The notes: generated from the letters alone by a model not told the origin. Positions 24,504-32,684 are shown, counted from the first letter of the stretch. The stretch is DNA of 44,016 nt from Rhodoferax sp. (GCF_030697375.1 NZ_JAUYQD010000096.1:1-44016), one strand, 5' to 3'. A program made the numbers and translations.

Positions 24504-25307
24504 ATGAAGACATGCATCACCCTGGCCGCATTGAGCGCGGCCTGCGCCGCCCTGGCCGGTGAGGACAAATCACCCTGGGACATCGCGCTCGGTGTGCAGG
24601 CGCGCCACCAGCCGCACTACCAGGGAAGCGACGCCAAGGGCACACACCTGCTGCCCCTGGTCCGCCTGTCCTACACCACGGACTACGGCAGCGTGCGCCT
24701 GGGTACGCTGCCCGGCGCGGACGCGCCCCTGTTGTCGTACAGCCCCGTGGAAACCGCCAACGCGGCGCTGGGCATGGCGATGGGGATCGATCCGGGGCGT
24801 TCCGACACCGACGCGGGCGCCCTCCTGCCCGGCAGCACGCGGCTCAAGGGCATGGGCAGCCTGCCCGGCACCCAGGTTGTTGCGCTGTTCGGCAGCTATC
24901 GGATGCAAGACATCACGGTGCATGGCCTGTACCGCGGCGCGATCGACGCCAACACCGGCCACGGCGGGCAGCTTGGCACCCTGCAGCTGGCTTACGCGCT
25001 GCCAGTGGGCGGGCCGCTGTCCGCCAGCCTGCAGGCGGGTGTGACCTGGGCCAACCAAACGTACATGCAAAACATGTTCGGCGTCACCGCGCAGCAAGCG
25101 GTGGACACCGGTTTCGCCGTCCACGCGCCAGGCAGCGGCGTGCGCGACTACACGCTGGGGCTGGATATGCGCTACCGCGTGGAGAAACATGTCATTTTGC
25201 TCGGCGGCCTGGGCCTGACACGCCTTGCCAACGACGCCGCCAGCAGCCCCATCGTGCAAGACCCGTTGCAGCCCCGCATGTATGCAGGGGCCATGTACCA
25301 CTGGTAA
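24504..25307 (+). CDS. MipA/OmpV family outer-membrane protein
   Basis: 267 residues with a short signal peptide (to about ALA, residue 18). The mature barrel shows MipA/OmpV features: WDIALGVQARHQPHYQGSD, LLPLVRLSYTTDYGSVRLGT and a C-terminal PRMYAGAMYHW ending in Trp. In E. coli MipA bridges a lytic transglycosylase and PBP1B; other members are stress-induced porin-like proteins. AAGGAA at 24491-24496 is the Shine-Dalgarno sequence. It is the last gene of the envelope operon, 24 bases after the putative barrel gene, and a weak terminator-like hairpin follows. Confidence 0.88.
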   Translation: MKTCITLAALSAACAALAGEDKSPWDIALGVQARHQPHYQGSDAKGTHLLPLVRLSYTTDYGSVRLGTLPGADAPLLSYSPVETANAALGMAMGIDPGRSDTDAGALLPGSTRLKGMGSLPGTQVVALFGSYRMQDITVHGLYRGAIDANTGHGGQLGTLQLAYALPVGGPLSASLQAGVTWANQTYMQNMFGVTAQQAVDTGFAVHAPGSGVRDYTLGLDMRYRVEKHVILLGGLGLTRLANDAASSPIVQDPLQPRMYAGAMYHW

Positions 25308-25335
25308 GAAGCGGCTGCGTCCCATCGCTGGACGA

Positions 25336-25357
25336 GGCGGAGGAAGCCCGCCCTTTT
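25336..25357 (+). terminator. Weak rho-independent-like terminator after mipA/ompV gene
   Basis: GGCGG (25336-25340) and CCGCC (25348-25352) form a 5-bp stem with a 7-base loop, followed by CTTTT. It lies 29 bases after the stop codon of the last gene of the operon. The stem and T-run are short, so efficiency is doubtful. The dispersed repeat copy 3 begins at its T-run. Confidence 0.4.
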
Positions 25358-25420
25358 GCTCCTATTTTGATAGCTGCTTGCGCTTACCCAGCGTGCCGAA
25401 ACGGCTGATTTGGCTTGTAA
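25357..25420 (+). repeat. Dispersed intergenic repeat, copy 3
   Basis: TGCTCCTATTTTGATAGCTG followed by CTTGCGCTTACCC, then a less conserved part with GCTGATTTGGC. The first 30 bases are nearly the same as copy 1. It lies between the envelope operon and the ethanolamine permease gene. Confidence 0.75.
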
Positions 25421-25494
25421 AAAGGCACGGCCAGGCAGGCGCGCGAGGCCCAGCCAGGGGCGCCTGGCGTCCTCCGCAATTTCCCTATGCTCGT

Positions 25495-25508
25495 AAACCC
25501 TAGGGTTT
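25495..25508. promoter_or_regulatory. Perfect 14-base palindrome upstream of ethanolamine permease gene
   Basis: AAACCCTAGGGTTT is a perfect palindrome 135 bases before the permease ATG, within the 335-base intergenic region. It may be an operator. No classical sigma-54 (-24/-12) element or cobalamin riboswitch core was found near it. The rest of the region holds repeat copy 3, a GCCAGG/CCTGGC hairpin at about 25453-25468 and nothing else recognisable. Confidence 0.4.
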
Positions 25509-25642
25509 CAAGAAGCCGCTGAAATTTGATAGTGCTCTGGCAAATTCCTGCCCATAGTCCGTTCCGCAATTGCGCATTGGGCGCGGTTTGCCACGCCCCA
25601 TGTTGCCAGCGGGCACCCTACAACACGATTGGAAATGCTGCT

Positions 25643-27064
25643 ATGAGTCAAAATTCATCCCCTGGCCTGAACAAGACGCTGGGAACCACCCAACTCTGGG
25701 GCATCGCGGTGGGCCTGGTTATTTCGGGCGAGTATTTCGGCTGGAGCTACGGCTGGGCCTCGGCCGGCACGCTGGGCTTTTTGGTGACGTCGATCTTCAT
25801 CGCGCTGATGTACACCACCTTCATTTTCAGCTTCACCGAGCTGACCACCTCCATCCCGCACGCGGGCGGGCCGTTCGAGTACAGCCGCCGCGCCTTTGGC
25901 CCCACCGGCGGCTACCTGGCCGGTTTTGCCACCCTGGTGGAATTTGTGTTTGCGCCCCCGGCGATTGCGCTGGCCATTGGCGCCTACCTGAACGTGCAGT
26001 TCCCCACGCTGGACCCCAAGATGGCAGCCGTGGGCGCCTACGTGGTCTTCATGACCCTGAACATACTGGGCGTGCAGATTGCGGCGATGTTCGAGCTGGG
26101 CGTGACCTTGCTGGCCATCTTCGAGCTGCTGGTGTTCATGGGCGTGGTGTCACCGGGCTTCTCGGTGGCCAACTTCGTCAAGGGTGGCTGGGCTGGGCAA
26201 GACAGTTTCAGCCTGGCGTCCATCCCCGGCATGTTTGCGGCGATTCCGTTTGCCATCTGGTTCTTCCTGGCGATTGAAGGCGTGGCCATGGCCGCCGAAG
26301 AAGCCAAGACGCCCAAGCGCTCCATCCCCATCGCCTACATCGGCGGCATCCTCACGCTGGTGGTGCTGGCCACCGGGGTCATGGTGTTTGCCGGCGGCGC
26401 GGGCGACTGGACCAAGCTCTCCAACCTGAATGACCCGCTGCCCCAGGCCATGAAGCTGATTGTGGGTGAAAACAGCGGCTGGTTGCACATGCTGGTGTGG
26501 CTCGGACTGTTCGGCCTGGTGGCCTCCTTCCACGGCATTATTCTGGGCTACTCGCGCCAGATCTACGCCCTGTCGCGCGCCGGTTTCCTGCCTGAGGTCT
26601 TGGGCCGGGTGCACGCCACCCGCCACACCCCGCACTTCGCCATTCTGGCGGGCGGCGCCGTCGGCATTGCGGCCATCTTCAGCGACCAGCTGATCACCCT
26701 GGGCGGCCAGACCCTGACCGCCAACATCGTGACCATGTCGGTGTTCGGCGCCATCGTGATGTACATCCTGAGCATGGCCAGCCTGTTCAAGCTGCGCATC
26801 AGCGAGCCGAAGCTGGAGCGCTCGTTCCGTGCGCCCCTGTTCCCCTGGGTGCCCGGCTTTGCCCTGCTGGGTGCGCTGGTGTGCCTGGTCACCATGGTGT
26901 ACTACAACCCCTTGATGGCCGGTGTATTTGTCGGCCTGATGGCCGTGGGTTACGTCTACTTCCTGAGCACCGCACGCCGCCGCGAAGCGCTGCTGCACAC
27001 CGGCTCTAAAAACCCCGGTGCCAACCTGTCGGGTGCTGCCGGTTTATCCTCCGTGACCCGCTGA
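25643..27064 (+). CDS. eat: Ethanolamine permease (APC superfamily)
   Basis: 473 residues from the ATG at 25643; an earlier start at 25526 would add 39 atypical residues. Twelve transmembrane helices are predicted. The N-terminal LWGIAVGLVISGEYFGWSYGW is the substrate/unwound-helix signature of the ethanolamine permease group of APC transporters. ELTTSIPHAGGPFEYSRRAFGP and AIPFAIWFFLAIEGVAMAAEE are further typical blocks. It imports ethanolamine with cation coupling across the inner membrane and here takes the place of EutH. It is followed 33 bases later by eutR and opens the ethanolamine region. A GGAAA at 25631 may serve as ribosome binding site. Confidence 0.92.
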   Translation: MSQNSSPGLNKTLGTTQLWGIAVGLVISGEYFGWSYGWASAGTLGFLVTSIFIALMYTTFIFSFTELTTSIPHAGGPFEYSRRAFGPTGGYLAGFATLVEFVFAPPAIALAIGAYLNVQFPTLDPKMAAVGAYVVFMTLNILGVQIAAMFELGVTLLAIFELLVFMGVVSPGFSVANFVKGGWAGQDSFSLASIPGMFAAIPFAIWFFLAIEGVAMAAEEAKTPKRSIPIAYIGGILTLVVLATGVMVFAGGAGDWTKLSNLNDPLPQAMKLIVGENSGWLHMLVWLGLFGLVASFHGIILGYSRQIYALSRAGFLPEVLGRVHATRHTPHFAILAGGAVGIAAIFSDQLITLGGQTLTANIVTMSVFGAIVMYILSMASLFKLRISEPKLERSFRAPLFPWVPGFALLGALVCLVTMVYYNPLMAGVFVGLMAVGYVYFLSTARRREALLHTGSKNPGANLSGAAGLSSVTR

Positions 27065-27097
27065 CCACCGCCCGCTTGCGGCCCCTTTGCACGCGCC

Positions 27098-28099
27098 ATG
27101 CCGACGACACCGACTCCACTTCCAGCCAGCAGCGCAGAGCTGGCGTGGCACATGACCCAGGCCATGGGAGTCAACTCGCTGGCGCAAAGCATCACCGGGT
27201 GGCAGCAGGTCTACGACCAGCTGACGCCCGGTCCCTTTCACGGCGCCTTGAATGAGTTGCTCATGGGGCCGGTGCAGCTGTTCATGGAATCGTCCAGCCG
27301 CGCCCTGGTGCAGACCTGCAAGACCTGGCCGCAGGCGGTGTGGTTTGGCGTCCCGGTGCGGCCCGAACAGACCAGCCACATCGAAGGCACGCCGATCGAA
27401 GCGAACATGGTGGCGGTGCGCAGCGGCCAGGCCGAATTCCAGCTCACCACCCCCAACGACTTTGGTTTCTTTGGGGTGGTGGTGCAAACCGACACCCTGC
27501 AGCGCTACACCGCACAGGAAGGCGGCGCGGAACTGCTGTCGCAGGCGCTGAACCGGCCGGTGCTGAAGGTGGCGGACGCCGCCATCGACACGTTTCGCTG
27601 GTGGCTGTCCCACACCCTGCAGACCGTTGCCATGATGCCCGACACGGTCACCCCCCAAGCGCTGGAGCACCTGCTGGACGACACCTTGTCGCGCCTCGGT
27701 TTTTTGCTGACCCAACAGGAGCAGCAACCCCGTGAGACGGTGTCCACCCAGCATGCGCGGCGCGTCATGCAGCGGGTGCGCGACTACGTGGTGGCGCACA
27801 ACGACCAGTGTGTGAAGGTGCACGACCTGTGTGAACAGTTGGGCATCAGCCGGCGCGCGCTGCAGGACTGTTTCCACAAGACTATGGGCTGCACACCCAA
27901 GGCCTACCTCAGCGCCTTTGGCCTGAATGCCGCGCGCCGCGCGCTGGAGCAAGCCACGCCCGAGCAGGCCACGGTGTCCGACATCGCCACGCGCTACGGC
28001 TTCTGGCACCTGAGCCAGTTTGCCGCCGACTACCGCCGGTTTTTTGGTGAGCTGCCCTCGCAAACCCTGCGCGAACAGCGGCCCCTGGCCCACCGCTGA
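27098..28099 (+). CDS. eutR: EutR, AraC-family activator of ethanolamine genes
   Basis: 333 residues. A large N-terminal sensor domain (about 1-215) is followed by an AraC-type double helix-turn-helix. The first is VKVHDLCEQLGISRRALQDCFHK, the second ATVSDIATRYGFWHLSQFAADYRRFFGELPS (up to about 320). Length, domain order and the QSITGWQQVYDQLTPGPFHG N-terminus match EutR, which activates eut transcription when ethanolamine and adenosylcobalamin are both present. In enterics eutR ends the operon; here it follows the permease gene and precedes the presumed insertion at 28100-30321. Sites near 31761 are candidates for its binding. Confidence 0.9.
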   Translation: MPTTPTPLPASSAELAWHMTQAMGVNSLAQSITGWQQVYDQLTPGPFHGALNELLMGPVQLFMESSSRALVQTCKTWPQAVWFGVPVRPEQTSHIEGTPIEANMVAVRSGQAEFQLTTPNDFGFFGVVVQTDTLQRYTAQEGGAELLSQALNRPVLKVADAAIDTFRWWLSHTLQTVAMMPDTVTPQALEHLLDDTLSRLGFLLTQQEQQPRETVSTQHARRVMQRVRDYVVAHNDQCVKVHDLCEQLGISRRALQDCFHKTMGCTPKAYLSAFGLNAARRALEQATPEQATVSDIATRYGFWHLSQFAADYRRFFGELPSQTLREQRPLAHR

Positions 28100-28444
28100 A
28101 TCCGCGCGCAAACGCGCCGCAATGTTTCCTGCCGTAATCTGGCGGCGCGCACCGAAAATCACTGCCCAAGAAGGGGTTGATTGGCGGTTGACCTGCCAGG
28201 CAGGGCATAGCTGCGGGTGAGGTGCGGGCATTTCAGCGGGTCGTGGGCTCTACCGAGGTGCGATACTTGGCCTCATCTGGTTGAAACGTAAAAGACACCG
28301 CAGCCGCCAGCAGCACCGCCACCCGCAACACCCTGGCCAAGGAAGTGAAAAAGCGCAAGAAAAACACGTAGAGCTACTGGCCTATGTCGAACAACTGCGC
28401 CATTACGCCGAGGTGAAGGCAATCACCTGCGAAAAGGATGAAGA
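28100..28444. pseudogene. Spacer with gene remnants between eutR and the ATPase gene
   Basis: No intact gene is present. A palindrome, CCTGCC-A-GGCAGG, lies at 28192-28204. From about 28285 two frames look coding. One reads KDTAAASSTATRNTLAKEV and ends in a lysine-rich tail at a TAG (28370-28372). The other reads ELLAYVEQLRHYAEV and ends in TGA at 28446-28448, overlapping the ATG of the next gene. Both use normal codons but have no good start. They look like the end(s) of a decayed gene that belonged to the module downstream. The original gene cannot be named. Confidence 0.4.
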
Positions 28445-29500
28445 ATGAAAATTAGAGCTTTGTATTTTGAAGATGTCGGTCCCTTGGGCTCTCAGAGCAT
28501 CGACCTGCTCAACGACTGGGATGACCAAATTGAGTCACGCACCTTGCTGTCCGGCCCCAATGGTTGCGGCAAATCTACGGTACTGCGCACCGTGGCCATG
28601 CTGTGGGAGGCTTTAGGGTATTGGCTCGATCAGCGCAAGGTGTTGCCAAAAAACCATGCGGCCCGTGAGTGGCTGCAGCGTTGGGGTGGCTGTGCGGTAG
28701 TGCTGAGCGACGTTCCCATGGAAGGCCATGTGGTGGGACTCATTTTTGGTGATCTTGCGTGGTGCGAATCCATGCGTTCACAGCATGCAGACGTGATGTG
28801 GCTGGGTGAAGGGGCTGCGCGCACGGGCAAAGCAGGAAACCCTAAAAGGGAGATTTTCATTCCTTCGGCCCCCTGGATTCAAGAGTGGTCCGAGGCACGA
28901 AAAAAAATGATCTTGTCGTTCGACAAGGTTGATGTTCCCAATGTGGTGTTTATGGACGCCGAAGAGCGGCGGTGGGTCGCAGCGCGGCGCAATGTGGGCG
29001 AGCACACCGCTGAATTGTCGGGCAGGCGCTGGCTTCCCAAATACCAGGCCAGTGAGGACTGGAAAGACCAGTTGGAGGCATCGCTCATCACACTCAAAAC
29101 GACCCAGTTGCACAAGTACCACGACATCATTCGCTTGTTGAATGGGTTTTTGTCAGGCAAAGAGATTGACCCCGACATTCAACCTGGCGAAAGCCGTTTG
29201 CGCGTGAAGCTGAAAAACAAGCGGGGGCAGTCGCATGGTTTGGACGATTTGAGCGCGGGGGAGCATCAGGTGTTGATCATGCTGTTCCTGCTGGCTCGGT
29301 GGGCCGAACGGGGCGCTGTGGTGATGGTTGATGAGCCGGACTTGTATTTGCATCCGTCTCTGGTGAGTGGTTTGCTTTCCAGCCTTGAAAGGCTGGTGAA
29401 AGACCTGGGCGGACAGTTGATCATCACCTCGCATCAGCCAGAAATTTGGCAGCGATACGAGGCATCAGGCAGGCGCATCGAGCTGGGAGCAAGGCAATGA
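28445..29500 (+). CDS. AAA/ABC-type ATPase, PARIS AriA-like
   Basis: 351 residues of the SMC/ABC-like AAA type: Walker A GPNGCGKST (37-45), ABC signature DLSAGEHQVL (268-277), Walker B VVMVDEPDLYLHP (292-304) and H-loop ITSH (327-330). The middle (50-260) is a divergent lid without long coiled coil. It is fused by an ATGA overlap to a DUF4435 gene. This gene pair is the layout of PARIS anti-phage systems, in which AriA (ATPase) cages AriB and releases it when a phage anti-restriction protein is sensed. It is somewhat shorter than the AriA proteins I recall. Codon use is more AT-rich than the flanking eut genes, which suggests transfer. Confidence 0.75.
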   Translation: MKIRALYFEDVGPLGSQSIDLLNDWDDQIESRTLLSGPNGCGKSTVLRTVAMLWEALGYWLDQRKVLPKNHAAREWLQRWGGCAVVLSDVPMEGHVVGLIFGDLAWCESMRSQHADVMWLGEGAARTGKAGNPKREIFIPSAPWIQEWSEARKKMILSFDKVDVPNVVFMDAEERRWVAARRNVGEHTAELSGRRWLPKYQASEDWKDQLEASLITLKTTQLHKYHDIIRLLNGFLSGKEIDPDIQPGESRLRVKLKNKRGQSHGLDDLSAGEHQVLIMLFLLARWAERGAVVMVDEPDLYLHPSLVSGLLSSLERLVKDLGGQLIITSHQPEIWQRYEASGRRIELGARQ

Positions 29501-30321
29501 GCAAGGTGGATGAGCGCATTCAAGACATCAAGACGCAGCTTGTCGGTAACACCGGGGTCAAAGTGTTGCTCGTCGAGGGGGCGGACGATGTAGATGCCTA
29601 TCGAATCTTTCTGGATAGAAAGTTCCCTGGCTGGGAGGTGCATTGGCATCTTGCTGAAGCGGGCAAGAAAGCCACCGTGGTTGAAATGGTTCGCAAAGAG
29701 CCTGCTTGGTTAGGGTTGGTAGACCGCGACGAGTGGACCGATGCGCAGATAGCAGCGCACTCGGCAGCAAGTCCCAACTTACTGGTCTTGCCGCGCTTTT
29801 GCCTGGAGAGTTATCTCATTGATCCGGCGGAGTTGTGGGAGGCTCTCCCAGCCAAGCAGCGTGCAAAGATTGCGGGGGGCGAGGAACAGTTTAGCCGTGA
29901 GTTGTTGACTGACTTGCAAGGCTGGATTCGGCACGCAGCCCTTTGGCATGGAGTACGTCCGCTGTGGCGACAGCTGCGCAATCTGGGCTTTCCAGACTCG
30001 GTAACTGGCAATCCACCTATGCCGGACGATGCAGCACTTCGGACAAAGTTCAAAGAGTGGCATGTGACCTTGGACGTCGATGCCGTTTTGGCTGGTGTAC
30101 ATGCTTTGGAAGCCAAACTGGCTTCTGAAGACGTGAGCAAGCTGTGCGCCCAATGGTTGCACGCAAAGAGGCTTTATTCGCAGAAGGTGCAGCAGACCTT
30201 GGATCGTCTGTTGGGTCCAAAACCTGCCAAAGAGCGCCGTCTGGACATTTTGCGTACACGAACGGTTCCGAGTGATTTGGCTGTGTTGTGGCAAGCCATG
30301 GGGTTGGCGGCAGCGCCTTGA
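29497..30321 (+). CDS. DUF4435 (TOPRIM-like) protein, PARIS AriB-like effector
   Basis: 274 residues from the ATG at 29497, which overlaps the ATPase stop. The TOPRIM-like core of DUF4435 is visible: LLVEGADDVDAYRIF (24-38, glutamate E27), LGLVDRDEW (72-80, with D76 and D78) and LPRFCLESYLID (98-109, E104). In PARIS the DUF4435 protein AriB is the toxic nuclease that stops growth after infection (established for E. coli systems). All acidic residues expected for a metal site are present, so it should be active. Other ATPase-DUF4435 pairs of unknown role exist, so the assignment to PARIS is probable, not proven. Confidence 0.75.
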   Translation: MSKVDERIQDIKTQLVGNTGVKVLLVEGADDVDAYRIFLDRKFPGWEVHWHLAEAGKKATVVEMVRKEPAWLGLVDRDEWTDAQIAAHSAASPNLLVLPRFCLESYLIDPAELWEALPAKQRAKIAGGEEQFSRELLTDLQGWIRHAALWHGVRPLWRQLRNLGFPDSVTGNPPMPDDAALRTKFKEWHVTLDVDAVLAGVHALEAKLASEDVSKLCAQWLHAKRLYSQKVQQTLDRLLGPKPAKERRLDILRTRTVPSDLAVLWQAMGLAAAP

Positions 30322-30417
30322 ACCCCCATGGCGCTTGACGCTTGGCGAAACGCTGCCGAATTCCGATAACCCGCCCTCCGCGACGGCACGTATCGTGGGT
30401 CTCTTTCAGGAGACCCC

Positions 30418-31722
30418 ATGCACCCTTCCCACCCCCACCCCGCAGCCGCATCCACACGCCGCAGTTTTTTCAGCCGCAGCACCGCAGCGCTTGCCCTGGC
30501 CGCCGTGCCGTTGGTCGCCAGCGCCAAAGCCGCGCCACCCGCCGCACCGGGCCTGGACCACGCCAAATGGTCCCCCCGCAACCACGCGGCGCTGAACGCC
30601 TTGATCGCCCGGCATGGCAAGCACAGCCCCCGGTATGACGCCAAGCGCAAGCCCTATGCGGTGTTCGACTGGGACAACACCGCCATCATGAACGACACCG
30701 AAGAGGCGCTGTTCATGTACCAGATCAACACGCTGGCGTTCCGGCTGTCTCCCGCGGAGTTCGGCGCCATCCTGCGGCAAAACGTGCCCGCAGGCCCCTT
30801 CAGCGCGGACTACAACAACAGCGCCGGGCAGGCCGTGACTCTGGCCGACATTGCGGCCGATCTGGACGCCACCTACGCCTGGCTGCACGCCCAGTACCGC
30901 GGCTTTCAAGGAACCTTGTCGCTGGAGGCGATACGCGACACCGCGCAGTTCCAGGACTTCCGCGCCAAGCTCTACTACCTGTACGAGGCGGTCAACGGCA
31001 CCCATGGGGTGGACGTGGGCTACCCCTGGGTGGTCTACTTCTTCACCCACATGAGCCGCGAGGAAGTGGACTTGCTGACCGAGCGCTCCAACGACACCAA
31101 CCTGGGCCTGGGCCTGGCCAAAACGAAGTACACCAGCGCACCGTCCCTGCCGGGGCGTGCGGGCGTGGTCAGCGTCAGCCACTTTCAGGGCATCCGCCTG
31201 ACCACGGAGATCGCCTCCCTGATGGATGCGCTGCGCGAAAACGGCATCGACGTTTACGTGTGCACCGCCTCGCTGGAGCATGTGGTGGGGGTCTTCGCCT
31301 CGCTGCCCAAATACGGCTACAAGGTGCCACGCGCCAACGTGCTGGGCCTGCGCCTGGAGATGCAAGGCGAGGTGTTCACCAACCGCTACCAGGCGGGTTG
31401 GCCGCTGACCTGGGGCCCCGGCAAGACGGTCGCCATCCAGCGTGAACTGGTGGCTAAAAAGGGCTACGGTCCGCTGCTGGTGGCCGGTGACAGCGATGGC
31501 GACTACGACATGCTGCGCGACTTCCCGGACACCCGTTTGGGGCTCATCGTCAACCGCTTGAAGAAGGGCAAGATTGGTGAACTGTCCCAGCGTGCCGCAC
31601 AAGACGCACAGGCCGACCAACCCCGCTTTGTCCTGCAGGGCCGCCAGGAGTCCACCGGCAATTGGCTGCCCATGGAGCAGTCCTTGAAATACGGCAGCGC
31701 CACGGCGCAATTGCTGGCCTGA
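30418..31722 (+). CDS. Exported HAD-family phosphatase (possible phosphocholine/phosphoethanolamine phosphatase)
   Basis: 434 residues. The N-terminus has twin arginines in RRSFFSRS (14-21) and a hydrophobic stretch to about AKA at 38, which suggests Tat or Sec export. HAD motif I is FDWDNT (D84 and D86); the acidic motif IV is GDSDGDYDM (357-365). Overall it resembles secreted HAD acid phosphatases such as Pseudomonas PchP, which release choline or ethanolamine from their phosphate esters. This resemblance is from memory. GGAG at 30410-30413 is the ribosome binding site. Placed just before eutS, it could feed ethanolamine to the permease; that link is an inference. Confidence 0.72.
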   Translation: MHPSHPHPAAASTRRSFFSRSTAALALAAVPLVASAKAAPPAAPGLDHAKWSPRNHAALNALIARHGKHSPRYDAKRKPYAVFDWDNTAIMNDTEEALFMYQINTLAFRLSPAEFGAILRQNVPAGPFSADYNNSAGQAVTLADIAADLDATYAWLHAQYRGFQGTLSLEAIRDTAQFQDFRAKLYYLYEAVNGTHGVDVGYPWVVYFFTHMSREEVDLLTERSNDTNLGLGLAKTKYTSAPSLPGRAGVVSVSHFQGIRLTTEIASLMDALRENGIDVYVCTASLEHVVGVFASLPKYGYKVPRANVLGLRLEMQGEVFTNRYQAGWPLTWGPGKTVAIQRELVAKKGYGPLLVAGDSDGDYDMLRDFPDTRLGLIVNRLKKGKIGELSQRAAQDAQADQPRFVLQGRQESTGNWLPMEQSLKYGSATAQLLA

Positions 31723-31760
31723 AGCGGTGCATTCGCGCTGATTTTCGTTACTGCCCGGGA

Positions 31761-31790
31761 GCGGTTTACTTTCACAATCCATTCAACCGC
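31761..31790. promoter_or_regulatory. Inverted repeat in the eutS promoter region
   Basis: GCGGTT (31761-31766) and AACCGC (31785-31790) are exact inverted complements with 18 bases between, 57 bases before the eutS ATG. This is the only clear symmetric element in the 124-base gap that must hold the promoter of the main eut operon. EutR or another activator could bind here. No riboswitch-like fold was recognised. Confidence 0.35.
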
Positions 31791-31846
31791 AACGGTGTGC
31801 AGACGCTCTGTAGCGCGGCACATCCCTTCGAAAGAAACCGCCCGAG

Positions 31847-32200
31847 ATGGACACCAAGACGTTCGCACCCAAGGAGAGATTTATCCAGGAATTCGTTCCG
31901 GGCAAACAAATCACCCTCGCCCATGCGATTGCCAACCCCACAGCGGAACTGTGCAAAAAAATCGGCGTGCCCGGCGCGGAAGCCATTGGCATCATGACCC
32001 TGACCCCCGGCGAGACCGCCATGATTGCCGGGGACATTGCCACCAAGACGGCGAATGTGGAAATTGGTTTTCTGGACCGCTTCAGCGGCGCACTCGTGAT
32101 CTCGGGTTCGGTGGCCTCGGTTGAAGAAGCCCTGCGCCAGGTCATTGAAGTGCTGCGCCGCCAGCTGGGTTATTCCACCTGCGACATGACCCGCACCTGA
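31847..32200 (+). CDS. eutS: EutS, BMC shell protein
   Basis: 117 residues with a circularly permuted single BMC domain. EFVPGKQITLAHAIANP (15-31) is the N-terminal beta element of EutS/PduU, followed by AIGIMTLTPGETAMIAGDIATK and GALVISGSVASVEEALRQV. It forms bent hexamers of the microcompartment shell. The enterobacterial protein is 111 residues; this one has a slightly longer N-terminus and a C-terminal RRQLGYSTCDMTRT tail, mostly as in E. coli. It is the first gene of the main operon, followed by eutP after 7 bases. Confidence 0.95.
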   Translation: MDTKTFAPKERFIQEFVPGKQITLAHAIANPTAELCKKIGVPGAEAIGIMTLTPGETAMIAGDIATKTANVEIGFLDRFSGALVISGSVASVEEALRQVIEVLRRQLGYSTCDMTRT

Positions 32201-32207
32201 GCACACC

Positions 32208-32684
32208 ATGGCACCGCGCTTCATGCTCATCGGACAAATCGGTGCTGGCAAGACCACGCTGTTCAACGGCCTCTTTGGCAAGGACGAGCCCGCGCGCAAA
32301 ACCCAGGTCATGGAGTTTGAAGGCAACCACGGCATCGACACCCCCGGCGAGTATTTCAGCCACCCGCGCATGTACCACGCGCTGATCACCATGTCGGCCG
32401 AAGTGGAGCGATTGATGGTTGTGCACCCGGCCGATGTGTTCGACTGCCGGCTGCCGCCCGGTTTGCTGGACGTGTATGCCCACAAAAGCATCGATGCCGT
32501 CGTGACCAAGATGGACCGGCCCTGCACCGACCTGCCACGGGTGGAGCGCCTGCTGCGCGATGCGGGCGTACACGGCCGCATTTTTCCGGTCTCCATCCAC
32601 GACCTTTTATCCATCGCCACGGTGCGCAGCTACCTGCTTGGCAACGTCTCCGGCGAACCGGCCCCTTGCGGGAAAGCACCATGA
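32208..32684 (+). CDS. eutP: EutP, P-loop protein of ethanolamine utilisation
   Basis: 158 residues with a P-loop GQIGAGKTT (9-17), a DTPGEY motif (about 44-49, switch II) and a TKMD base-recognition-like motif near 103-106. EutP belongs to a Ras-like GTPase fold; acetate kinase activity has been reported for the Salmonella protein, so with EutQ it may recover ATP from acetyl phosphate made by EutD. The stop overlaps the eutQ start (ATGA). Length matches the E. coli protein (159 residues). Confidence 0.93.
   Translation: MAPRFMLIGQIGAGKTTLFNGLFGKDEPARKTQVMEFEGNHGIDTPGEYFSHPRMYHALITMSAEVERLMVVHPADVFDCRLPPGLLDVYAHKSIDAVVTKMDRPCTDLPRVERLLRDAGVHGRIFPVSIHDLLSIATVRSYLLGNVSGEPAPCGKAP

Noticed and set aside
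25308..25642. Cobalamin riboswitch or sigma-54 promoter before the eut region
   Set aside because: No B12-box-like core or fold was recognised, and the best TGGCA-type match has its GG and GC one base too close for a -24/-12 promoter.
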